Assembly: GCA_963720075.1 (NCBI GenBank)
Contig: CAVREG010000019.1
Span: 1,426,001-1,490,000, forward strand
Reading direction: 5' to 3'
Origin: PALSA-188 sp963720075
GTDB lineage: Bacteria; Acidobacteriota; Terriglobia; Terriglobales; Acidobacteriaceae
DNA length: 64,000 nucleotides
Part shown: positions 16,823 through 23,941 of the stretch, piece by piece
Numbering within the stretch: position 1 is the stretch's first letter
How the letters are laid out: each line of letters opens with the position of its first letter
The notes under the pieces: generated by a model
Databases searched by the model: none
What the model was told of the DNA's origin: nothing
The model's input: the letters and a program-made list of their open reading frames with translations, nothing else
Program-made: the position numbers and the translations under genes

Positions 16823-17794
16823 ATGAACGCAAAATTCATTGATTTGAACGCGGCCGCCGACTACCTTGGGCCGGGCGCCATGGAAATTGAACGCTATCAA
16901 ACGGAAATTACTGACATTGTGCGGAGACGCGGAGTGTTTGGGCAAAGAGTCCGGCAGGTGCCAGCAACCGGGCATCCGTCGAGATTCTTCGAGGAGACAA
17001 GCATCAATTCGCCGACCGCAGCCCAAGCGTTCGTTGACCCCAGAAACATCGCACCGGTTGTAGGATCGCCGACACGTGTAGAACGAACAGTGCCATTAAA
17101 AGCACTGGTGTCGCAGATTAACTACAACCTGTTCGATCTGGAAGTGGGCGCACAGCAAAGCCAGTTCGCATACTTGCAAGCCAAAGACCTGGCGGATTCC
17201 GTTGAAGGACTGTTGCGCACGCATGACGTCTCCCTGTGGAACGGCAACGACACATCGCTCAGCACACCCACCACATTCCAGTACATGGGCGCGATCAGCC
17301 AGATTGAGGCCGGCGGAAACACAACTACGATCGCCACAACCGCCAGCATCGTGGACGGAATAAAAGGTGTGATCGCAGGAATGGTTGCAAACTCTTCCTA
17401 CGAAGTGCGCCCCACTGCCATCTACGCAAATCCTGTATTGCTCGATTTGATTGATCGGGAAATGAAAGCGGAATTCAATGTTGTTCTCTCGACCGCTGAC
17501 ATTACGGGTGGCTTGCGAGTCAAGACGCTCTCAACACAGGCCGGCGAACTGCCGCTTATTCCGGAGTGGGCGTTGGGATACACCGGGACGCCGGGAAGCG
17601 GCACGGCTGTCCTTCCCTGTTACATCGTTACCGAAGATCTTATCGAGTATCACTGGCTCTCGGACCCGAATCCGCGAGTTTTCCAGTTGGGCTTGCTGGG
17701 ATCTTTGGCTTCGCAGTTGGTGGTAGTGAAGTTCGGGGCTCCGGTCGTAAAGGGGGCTTCCTACGCGCACTACGAAGTAAAGGTCAACCGCTAA
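16823..17794 (+). CDS. Phage major capsid protein
   Basis: A 323-aa protein forming the icosahedral shell. Evidence is its position (after portal, protease and scaffold), its size, and the capsid-like layout: a helical N-arm (AADYLGPGAMEIERYQTEIT), an E-loop region with RRGVFGQRVRQVPATGHPSRFFE, a segment of SINYNLFDLEVG type, and a C-terminal beta-rich P-domain ending in VVVKFGAPVVKGASYAHYEV. The start at 16823 has AGGAGAAC just upstream; the frame is open further 5' but crosses the terminator hairpin and lacks similarity. Confidence 0.75.
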   Translation: MNAKFIDLNAAADYLGPGAMEIERYQTEITDIVRRRGVFGQRVRQVPATGHPSRFFEETSINSPTAAQAFVDPRNIAPVVGSPTRVERTVPLKALVSQINYNLFDLEVGAQQSQFAYLQAKDLADSVEGLLRTHDVSLWNGNDTSLSTPTTFQYMGAISQIEAGGNTTTIATTASIVDGIKGVIAGMVANSSYEVRPTAIYANPVLLDLIDREMKAEFNVVLSTADITGGLRVKTLSTQAGELPLIPEWALGYTGTPGSGTAVLPCYIVTEDLIEYHWLSDPNPRVFQLGLLGSLASQLVVVKFGAPVVKGASYAHYEVKVNR

Positions 17795-17829
17795 CACGCT
17801 GGCGGTTTCGAGTTGTTGTAACTCTTCCG

Positions 17830-17865
17830 GTCCCCGGTCTGTGGGCGCCTTTTCAGATCGGGGAC
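17830..17865 (+). other. Stable hairpin after the capsid gene
   Basis: Twelve-base arms GTCCCCGGTCTG (17830-17841) and CAGATCGGGGAC (17854-17865) pair with one G-U wobble. No T-run follows, so it is more likely a transcript-stabilising or processing hairpin than a terminator, as is common downstream of highly expressed capsid genes. Confidence 0.45.
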
Positions 17866-17952
17866 TCGGAGATTCACTTATTAAAGAAACATTCGTGGAG
17901 ATCATTCTCCAGTAATCATTGTTTAGTAATTTTGGAATTTGCGGACACTCTT

Positions 17953-18579
17953 ATGAACTATCTCGATGTTTCGGAATACGAGTTATACGGTTTAGAGGCA
18001 ACCACACCGGCTGCGCTTGTTTCGGCAGCGTCCAGCTTAATTGATGTTCACTGTCGGCGCTCAACTCTTGGGGTCGCGCAATACGAGGAGCGATTGAGAA
18101 TGTCTCCGGACCGCAACACGGTGCGCGTCACGTATCTGCCCCTGGCGACTGTCGCTCCAGCTACCACGCCGATAGTCTCCGCCAGCGGGCGCTACTGCAT
18201 TCCCCGCAGGGGGGAATGGCCCTTCGACGATATCAGACTGGATGTCGCATTGATGTTCGGCCTTCCGGGCGTGTGGACCGCCATCTCCGCTCTCTCAATT
18301 GATTTCTTTGCGGCCACGGGCGAACTCACACTGCCGATGAACATCGTCGGCTTGTGGTTTAGCGAGGTGGATCTGGTTTACACGGCTGGCCTGAGCGTGA
18401 TTCCAGATCCAGTGAAGTTTGCATGCGTTCAAATTGTTCGAAATGCGCAATCAACGCCCGCGCTGAACGTGAAGGCCGGCCAGCTCGACCGAATGGTGAT
18501 GCAGTATTTTTCCGACACACTCCTCGATCAAACCGTAATTTCAATGCTGGCGCCCTACGTTGCGCAGAAAGTTGGCTAA
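17953..18579 (+). CDS. Phage head-tail connector-like protein
   Basis: A 208-aa protein directly downstream of the capsid gene, where head-completion (gp6-like connector) genes sit. The N-terminus (MNYLDVSEYELYGLEATTPA) begins with an acidic helical segment followed by AASSLIDVHCRRSTL, the pattern of connector proteins whose first helices bind the portal. The identification rests mainly on order and size. The open frame extends upstream to 17566, but that part overlaps the capsid gene, so ATG 17953 is used. Confidence 0.55.
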   Translation: MNYLDVSEYELYGLEATTPAALVSAASSLIDVHCRRSTLGVAQYEERLRMSPDRNTVRVTYLPLATVAPATTPIVSASGRYCIPRRGEWPFDDIRLDVALMFGLPGVWTAISALSIDFFAATGELTLPMNIVGLWFSEVDLVYTAGLSVIPDPVKFACVQIVRNAQSTPALNVKAGQLDRMVMQYFSDTLLDQTVISMLAPYVAQKVG

Positions 18580-18581
18580 AT

Positions 18582-18992
18582 ATGGCTCTCAATGGCATCA
18601 GTGGCGCTGCGATTATCCGCGCGGCGGATTCAATGTTGTACGCGCTCGGAGGAACCGAAATCAGCGTCATGTTTCCTGCCCTGACTTTGCCGGACGATCC
18701 GAGCGCACAGCTGGGCTTAGTAGATCCCGGCGTTGAAGAAGTCGCATTTTCCCCCGTGGTCGTGCGAATACTTGAAACGGCTAGTACGGGCCCTCGCCGG
18801 AGATTGGAATTCCTAATTTCTGGCGCTACCGTGACCGAGGAGCTTAGCTCGCGGAATGTGGCGACCGCCGAAGCTCTCTTCGCGAACGCACTCGGAGTTC
18901 TGTATCAAGGCGATTTGTTGCACATCGAGAACGTTGTAACCGAATACTTCGCCGATGCGGCGTACTTATGCCGTGTATTAGCAGTGGAGTGA
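18582..18992 (+). CDS. Head-completion or neck protein of unknown type
   Basis: A 136-aa protein starting two bases after the previous stop. It has alternating hydrophobic strands and no motif I recognise. The C-terminal part (GDLLHIENVVTEYFADAAYLCRV) contains a likely amphipathic helix. Its place between connector and tail genes suggests a stopper, tail-terminator or neck role. The 5' extension of this frame back to 18423 overlaps the connector gene and is unlikely to be used. Confidence 0.45.
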   Translation: MALNGISGAAIIRAADSMLYALGGTEISVMFPALTLPDDPSAQLGLVDPGVEEVAFSPVVVRILETASTGPRRRLEFLISGATVTEELSSRNVATAEALFANALGVLYQGDLLHIENVVTEYFADAAYLCRVLAVE

Positions 18993-18997
18993 AAAAA

Positions 18998-19132
18998 GGC
19001 TTTCGGCCTTTAGCCATTGGCTCTTAGCCTTTAGCCCTTGGTTCTTGGCCGACAGTCTAAAACTAAAAACTCTTCATAACTAGCGCACTCGCTTGGAGCC
19101 AAAAGCTAGAAGCCAGGAGCTGAAAGCGGCCT
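18998..19132. repeat. Inverted pair of degenerate heptamer arrays
   Basis: The left array (18998-19050) reads in register as seven-base units: GGCTTTC, GGCCTTT, AGCCATT, GGCTCTT, AGCCTTT, AGCCCTT, GGTTCTT. The right array (19091-19132) reads GCTTGGA, GCCAAAA, GCTAGAA, GCCAGGA, GCTGAAA, GCGGCCT, which is the same consensus (about YTTRGCY) on the other strand. Between them is a 40-base AT-rich spacer. The structure fills the gap between two structural genes and could fold into a long imperfect hairpin. Confidence 0.55.
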
Positions 19133-19133
19133 T

Positions 19134-19667
19134 ATGCAATTTACCAAAGACAGTTTCTATATGGCGCTATTGACTCGCCTGATTTCGCTCGATCCGCAAC
19201 GGGTTGTCACTTTGAACGGCACAACCAGGCCCGCTGTAGTCGTTGCCGAGAATGAGTTGATAGTCCCGGTTGATCCTCTACCGGACGCGTTCTATTTGGA
19301 GTGGGGAACTGCCCACGTCGTGCAGCGGCAAGTTGGAAGTCGGCCGCTGATGGCAATGGAATGCGTCATCTCATATCACAGCTTTGGTACGGTCAGCAGT
19401 GGGATAGATCGAGGGCGGACTCTCGGTGCTCTCGATATGGAGTTGATAAGTATTTGCCAGCCGATGTGGACCTCAAAGAGGGATTTTACGCAGTCCCCAA
19501 GCGTGGATTTAGGAACAAAGGTTTCGTGGACCGAACCAGCCCTGGGCAAGGTCACAGGTACTCAGGCCCTCAAAAATGATGGTTTGCCGCGAGGCACGGA
19601 AGGAATCCGGCTGGAACGCAGCGCAACGGTAAATGTGTTTTTCTTTTCGGAGGTCAATTTCTTATGA
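19134..19667 (+). CDS. Probable phage minor tail / tail-completion protein
   Basis: A 177-aa protein with a mixed alpha/beta composition and no signature I can name. Segments such as FYLEWGTAHVVQRQVGSRPLMAMECVISYH look like the beta-barrel core of tail-terminator or head-tail joining proteins, and the gene sits between neck and tail-tube genes. The stop overlaps the next ATG by four bases, so the two are translationally coupled. The ATG lies directly after the heptamer repeat, which supplies no clear Shine-Dalgarno. Confidence 0.45.
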   Translation: MQFTKDSFYMALLTRLISLDPQRVVTLNGTTRPAVVVAENELIVPVDPLPDAFYLEWGTAHVVQRQVGSRPLMAMECVISYHSFGTVSSGIDRGRTLGALDMELISICQPMWTSKRDFTQSPSVDLGTKVSWTEPALGKVTGTQALKNDGLPRGTEGIRLERSATVNVFFFSEVNFL

Positions 19668-20230
19668 GCACTGCGCCGCTACGAACCGCGATGGTTCCGG
19701 TGAGCCGCCGCATGCGGGCATACTTTGCGCCGATGAACCGCAACACTGAGACTCCAAGCATTTTTGATCCGGGTTTATATGGATTGTTTCTTTTGGACTC
19801 GCCACCTGCGCCGTGGCTGGATCTGGGATGGATTGATAGCTTTCAACGTTTTTGCCGCACAACAACTGAGCCGTTACGAGCTGGAGCGCAAAGTGCACCC
19901 TCAACGCTATATCGCGGGCCAATTGACGTTCGTGTGGAATTTGAGTTTCGCGAGTGGGGCAAGCTGCAAATGGCGCTGGCAAGCGGATCGGAACACATGA
20001 ACGTGCTTGCATCGGTCCCGAATGCAAATCCGCAGCCGTCGGGGGGAACGCCCGTAGCCGCCGCAGCGGTTCTCGCCGGCTCGACTGCAAACCAGATTGT
20101 TCTGGGAGTTGGCGCTGTCAATGCATTTAACGTTGGCGATATCGTCGCAGTGGATGACGATTACCAGCAGCAGACTGGTTATGTAGGTACGGGGATTTCT
20201 GCCGCTTATGTAGCGATCCACTCGCGGTAA
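19664..20230 (+). CDS. Tail-tube-like protein, N-terminal part (frame-broken)
   Basis: A 188-aa product with a natural N-terminus coupled to the previous gene. From ~residue 125 it runs through an Ala-rich linker into GVGAVNAFNVGDIVAVDDDY, a beta-rich segment typical of tail proteins, then ends at a TAA. The -1 frame continues the same protein: LAVNRDANYIRRVTFNLGRVAQTT leads straight into the next coding segment. I read both as one ~345-aa tail-tube-like gene broken by a -1 frame change between ~20158 and 20228. No slippery heptamer is visible there, so a one-base loss is likelier than programmed frameshifting. Confidence 0.55.
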   Translation: MSTAPLRTAMVPVSRRMRAYFAPMNRNTETPSIFDPGLYGLFLLDSPPAPWLDLGWIDSFQRFCRTTTEPLRAGAQSAPSTLYRGPIDVRVEFEFREWGKLQMALASGSEHMNVLASVPNANPQPSGGTPVAAAAVLAGSTANQIVLGVGAVNAFNVGDIVAVDDDYQQQTGYVGTGISAAYVAIHSR

Positions 20231-20277
20231 ACCGCGACGCGAACTACATTCGCCGCGTTACTTTCAACCTTGGGCGA

Positions 20278-20703
20278 GTGGCCCAGACGACCGCAACTTC
20301 TCTGCTGCTGGCGCAACCATTGTTGGGCGGCGCACCATCCGCGGTTGCAGGGGCACAAAAAGTCGTCGCCTTCGTAGATCGCGAGGGCGGAGCGTTCTTA
20401 CAAGAATGGTCAGCGTTGTTTGTAGCGGAGGAAGAATCGGGAGGCCGGGTGTGCTTCCATTATCCGCGGCTTAGCCCGACAACCTCGATACAGACCTCAA
20501 TGCGGCTGGGATCGAACGCATCAGTGGAATCAGGCTTCGCCAAGGTGTTCCATCGCGAAGAGGAAGTTGAGATTGAGAACCGCATATCCTCTTTGGCGCT
20601 GCGAGCAGCCTTTCAGGCAATGCCGCACACGGATGAAAATGACGGGCAAACTGTAGTGTGTTACCGAAGTTATTTTCCCGCATCCATGGCAGCGGTGTAC
20701 TAA
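20278..20703 (+). CDS. Tail-tube-like protein, C-terminal part (frame-broken)
   Basis: A 141-aa segment listed from the first in-frame GTG; the coding pattern is already visible from ~20158 in this frame. It contains VVAFVDREGGAFLQEWSALF and MRLGSNASVESGFAKVFHREEEVEI, beta-strand-rich stretches consistent with a tail tube. It has no Shine-Dalgarno of its own and is most simply the 3' part of the gene starting at 19664. Confidence 0.5.
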   Translation: MAQTTATSLLLAQPLLGGAPSAVAGAQKVVAFVDREGGAFLQEWSALFVAEEESGGRVCFHYPRLSPTTSIQTSMRLGSNASVESGFAKVFHREEEVEIENRISSLALRAAFQAMPHTDENDGQTVVCYRSYFPASMAAVY

Positions 20704-20912
20704 ACAATTGGATTCATATCGAGCCATAAGAGTCAGACCGTTGTTGTGGTCTCAAGAATGTAAAGTGCCCAGCTGCTCCGCTGGCTGAAATTATTCAAAC
20801 TTCTTCCTAACAATTATTTGCTTTGACGGCCGCAAGTGGTCCGGTTAGCGGCCCGTTGTGTCAGTCCATAACTGGATCCACATTTTGAGCGAGGTCAGAT
20901 TCACAAATCAAG
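20704..20912. other. Gap where a tape-measure gene would normally lie
   Basis: This 209-base gap separates tail-tube and hub genes. In siphophages the assembly chaperones and a multi-kilobase tape-measure gene lie here; none is present. It contains a small hairpin (GGCCGC/GCGGCC) and GAGCGAGG about 15 bases before the next ATG. Confidence 0.5.
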
Positions 20913-21794
20913 ATGAACCTGAAAATAGACAACCTAGATGGTCTTGGACCGCTCGACTACTCAGCTGCGATTGACGGGGCTCAGTCTCCGCAGATAATCA
21001 GGAAACTCAATCAGGCTGCCGAACTGAAAGTCAGTTTGCTGGCGAATGGCCCCAGTTTTGTCGTACCAGCTCTGGGCGCACGGCTCACTCTGGGGAAGAC
21101 AAATGGCCAGGATGTTTTTAGTGGCTACGTGATGCAAGCCCCGGAGTTTGAGTACCTGGGATGGGGAGAACGGGGGCCTGCGTACCGTTACATCGTCGTC
21201 GCACAAAGTGACGAATTTCTACTCGACGAGAAGCGTGTTCCGGTGCGATGCCCATTTGTTAACCGGACCGGCGGGGACGCGTTGCGGCAACTGGCGCAAG
21301 GCGTAATGCCAGGAGTATTTGATACTACCGGCACGCAAAACGTGGACACGCTCGTATGGTATGCGTCCGATCCTCAAAAGAAATGGTCACAACAGGCAGC
21401 GGAAATTGCTGGGATAGTCCGAGCCAGCTATCGCATGATGAATGGTGCGCTAATTTTTTCGCCCATTGGAGCTGCGATTTATGCTCTGAGCGAAAGCGAT
21501 GGAAACTTTTCGCCGGATGGGTTGAAACTCAAACCGGCGCCCGGGCTTATAAACGATCTGACGGTAATTGGGCAAATCGAGCCTCAAGCTTATGTCAAAG
21601 ACTACTTTATTGGAGACGGCTTAACCCTCAAGTTTTATTTGTCGCAGGCTCCATTTCAAAAAACTAGCAAGACTCTGTTTGACGAAGAATACAACACCCC
21701 TGCTCTCGACCCGACCCGCTGGCTTGTGGTTGATCCTGCCGCGGCTATTAGTATCAACGCCGGCTTGTTGCAAATTTCTGGGGGAACGGGGTAG
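20913..21794 (+). CDS. Tail hub / baseplate-like protein, N-terminal part (frame-broken)
   Basis: A 293-aa product. Residues ~50-145 (GARLTLGKTNGQDVFSGYV, later RGPAYRYIVVAQSDEFLLD, then TGGDALRQLAQGV) follow the pattern of tail hub proteins of the gp27/gp44 type, where a beta-barrel domain binds the tail tube end. It stops at TAG 21792-21794 directly after a GGGG run. The -1 frame then reads VDGATTMAFVEKVELGGTTV and continues smoothly into the next coding segment, so this is probably the first part of a single ~775-aa protein. Confidence 0.55.
   Translation: MNLKIDNLDGLGPLDYSAAIDGAQSPQIIRKLNQAAELKVSLLANGPSFVVPALGARLTLGKTNGQDVFSGYVMQAPEFEYLGWGERGPAYRYIVVAQSDEFLLDEKRVPVRCPFVNRTGGDALRQLAQGVMPGVFDTTGTQNVDTLVWYASDPQKKWSQQAAEIAGIVRASYRMMNGALIFSPIGAAIYALSESDGNFSPDGLKLKPAPGLINDLTVIGQIEPQAYVKDYFIGDGLTLKFYLSQAPFQKTSKTLFDEEYNTPALDPTRWLVVDPAAAISINAGLLQISGGTG
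21788..21794 (+). other. Frame-change site at GGGG-TAG in the hub gene
   Basis: The zero frame reads ACG GGG TAG. Slipping back one base on the four G residues (21788-21791) re-reads GGG and then GTA GAC, joining the two halves of the hub gene. This is either a one-base deletion in a homopolymer or P-site -1 slippage at a stop codon. Confidence 0.45.
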
Positions 21795-21808
21795 ACGGCG
21801 CAACGACC

Positions 21809-23245
21809 ATGGCGTTCGTCGAGAAAGTTGAATTAGGCGGGACTACCGTTCTTCAACATGGCGACGTACTTTTTGGAGCACCTTCCTCAGGCGTCGTAGG
21901 CGGACTATATCCGGGGACGATTTCCTCCGGGGGATGTCTAGCTGGATTCCAAATCAGTCCCAATGGATCACAATCGAACATTCAGGCACTGATAAATGGC
22001 GTGGCAAGCGGATCGGCGGTTACTACAACGCCTGGACACCACTACATCTTCACCACCCGCTTGTATTCTTTTGAAATTTACCAGTGTCAGCAGATATTTC
22101 ATTCGTCAATTCATCCCGCAGGAAATGGGGTCGGCGGAGCTATGACGAATGCAGGGGTTCGCGTTGTACTCGAAGTGCAAGATATTGATCCCGTCAACCC
22201 GGCAACGCTGATTACGCCTTCGACTGTGCTCTATGACGGAGTGATCGCAGCATCTTTTAATTTTTGTTCTTATGCGCTGGTTAACGCGGAGAACATGCAA
22301 TGCTCCATCGCGTTCACACGGTTAATACAAGCGGCTGATACGGAAGTCCGCAGCGCGCTGCCGGGGCAAAGCTACATCACGCAGCTAGTCGGCGCGCTGT
22401 CTGAGGGAGCGGAGTGCAATACCTCCAGTTCGGAATTGACTTTCTTTACTGCGTACGTACCTGCACCGAATCAGGCGATCACGGTTCGCTATCGTAGTCA
22501 TGGACAAGCCCTGGCGCGGGTTACGAATCCCGCAAGCACCGCGGCGCAGGCTCGCGGTATTGACAACGGCTCGCACGGAACTGTACGGCATGTGAAAGAG
22601 CCGCTATCGCGAACCGCCGCGGATTGCGAGAATGCCGCATTAGCTATGCTGGATGACCTGATCACCCCAGCATGGACGGGCGAATACGACACATGGAGTG
22701 ACTTCTTGCCGGGGAACGCGGCTGATATTTTCCCCGGCGATGCCTTAGCAATAAACGTTCCTTCTCGCTCGGCAATATTTCAAGCCATCGTGCGAGAAGT
22801 GGATATCGAGGTAAAGGACGCAGCCGGCGAGCACAGCATTTACAAGATCAAGTTCGCTAATGAGGCCGCTAAAAGCTTAGCTTTCGAATTTAATTCCACG
22901 AAAATCGCCAGTTTGCCGGACGTCGTAGCTCTAACTAATACGCAAGTAGGAGCAGTTTTTTTAGCCAGTCTCACTGCAGCGGAGATTACCGGAACCTCGT
23001 CCACGACCGTGACGATTGATACCGGCGTGCTACCGATGGTCGGAGGAGGAATCGAGGTCCGATGGAGCGACGACGGGTGGGGACAAGGCAACGACCGCAA
23101 TTTGGCCGGGCGCTTCAACAGCCAAACTTTTACGCTTCCGCGCTTGGCCCGCATACAAAATTATTTTTTACGCCTGTATGACGCATCAGTTCCACCAAAA
23201 TATTCGCGGTACTCCGCGGCGCTACATCTAGATTATCCGTTATGA
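21809..23245 (+). CDS. Tail hub / baseplate-like protein, C-terminal part (frame-broken)
   Basis: A 478-aa segment listed from the first in-frame ATG; the coding pattern begins ~18 bases earlier in this frame. Residues ~285-350 (EYDTWSDFLPGNAADIFPGDALAINVP in part) resemble the late domains of hub/baseplate proteins. The C-terminus looks like a beta-sandwich of FN3 type ending in LRLYDASVPPKYSRYS. The start codon lacks a good Shine-Dalgarno, supporting synthesis as part of the 20913 gene. The stop overlaps the next ATG. Confidence 0.55.
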   Translation: MAFVEKVELGGTTVLQHGDVLFGAPSSGVVGGLYPGTISSGGCLAGFQISPNGSQSNIQALINGVASGSAVTTTPGHHYIFTTRLYSFEIYQCQQIFHSSIHPAGNGVGGAMTNAGVRVVLEVQDIDPVNPATLITPSTVLYDGVIAASFNFCSYALVNAENMQCSIAFTRLIQAADTEVRSALPGQSYITQLVGALSEGAECNTSSSELTFFTAYVPAPNQAITVRYRSHGQALARVTNPASTAAQARGIDNGSHGTVRHVKEPLSRTAADCENAALAMLDDLITPAWTGEYDTWSDFLPGNAADIFPGDALAINVPSRSAIFQAIVREVDIEVKDAAGEHSIYKIKFANEAAKSLAFEFNSTKIASLPDVVALTNTQVGAVFLASLTAAEITGTSSTTVTIDTGVLPMVGGGIEVRWSDDGWGQGNDRNLAGRFNSQTFTLPRLARIQNYFLRLYDASVPPKYSRYSAALHLDYPL

Positions 23246-23556
23246 AAAATGAAGAAGACAATTCGGGCGGTTGCATACATCACAGCAGTGCAGGGAGACA
23301 GCAGCCCCTCGTGGTGCGGGTTACCGACAATGATTTCCAGCGGGACGTGCTTGAAAAACTAGGGCGGCTGGAAGCAAAGATGGACATGCTGGTTGGCGGC
23401 AGCCAGCCCGGCCGAATGAAAAATGCCGAAGACCGGATTGTGATCCTGGAAAGAAACGACATAAAGCGCAGTGTGTATGACCGTCTGTTGAACGCGGTAA
23501 TCACCGTCGCCATCAGCGTCGCAATTACTATGCACGAACGGTTCGGAATCAAGTAG
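23242..23556 (+). CDS. Small coiled-coil/membrane protein, possible holin-associated (XhlA-like)
   Basis: A 104-aa protein coupled by a four-base overlap to the hub gene. Residues ~30-80 are charged and helical (VLEKLGRLEAKMDMLV, then AEDRIVILERND), and a hydrophobic stretch near the C-terminus (LLNAVITVAISVAITM) can span a membrane. That layout matches XhlA/hemolysin-type accessory lysis proteins. No endolysin gene is visible beside it, so a lysis role is inference. Confidence 0.5.
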   Translation: MKNEEDNSGGCIHHSSAGRQQPLVVRVTDNDFQRDVLEKLGRLEAKMDMLVGGSQPGRMKNAEDRIVILERNDIKRSVYDRLLNAVITVAISVAITMHERFGIK

Positions 23557-23653
23557 CGTCGAGCGCTTGGCTGTTATTTTCTGAACATCGGCAGTACTTC
23601 TCGCACCCTCTTCGTTTCCAAAATCACAAAATCTTATCTAGGAGAGCAGGCCT

Positions 23654-23941
23654 ATGAATTTCTTGTCTACGTTATTGCAGGGGATTTCTTTTGTCCCCGC
23701 GATTGTAAGCGGAATCGAAAATATATTCGGAGGGCGACCGGGCGTCGAGAAAAAGAATGCCGCGGTATCTTTTTTGGAGGCGGCGCTTTCCATGGGCGAT
23801 GCTGTGATGAATCGCCAAATCGTTGACGAGGGCAAATTCAAGGAAGGCCTAGGGAAAATAATTGACGGCGTGGTTGAGTGCCTCAATGCCTCGGCGTGGG
23901 CAAAGGCCCCCACACAAGCCGCCGCAACGCCGACTCTCTAG
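23654..23941 (+). CDS. Small phage-end protein of unknown function
   Basis: A 95-aa protein with AGGAGAG ten bases before the ATG. The N-terminus (FLSTLLQGISFVPAIVSGIENIFG) is hydrophobic and may insert in a membrane; the rest is helical with a disordered Ala/Pro/Thr tail. As the last rightward gene of the element it could belong to lysis. Its stop shares a CTAG with the convergent E2 gene, so the element abuts host coding sequence with no spacer. Confidence 0.5.
   Translation: MNFLSTLLQGISFVPAIVSGIENIFGGRPGVEKKNAAVSFLEAALSMGDAVMNRQIVDEGKFKEGLGKIIDGVVECLNASAWAKAPTQAAATPTL

Noticed and set aside
17830..17865. Intrinsic terminator after the capsid gene
   Set aside because: The hairpin is strong but lacks a T-run on either strand, so it is listed as a hairpin only.
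17566..17952. 5' extension of the connector gene overlapping the capsid gene
   Set aside because: It runs out of frame through the capsid C-terminus and crosses a stable hairpin; ATG 17953 gives a normal-sized protein.
20158..20228. Programmed -1 frameshift in the tail-tube gene
   Set aside because: No X-XXY-YYZ slippery heptamer lies in the overlap of the two open frames, so a deletion is preferred.
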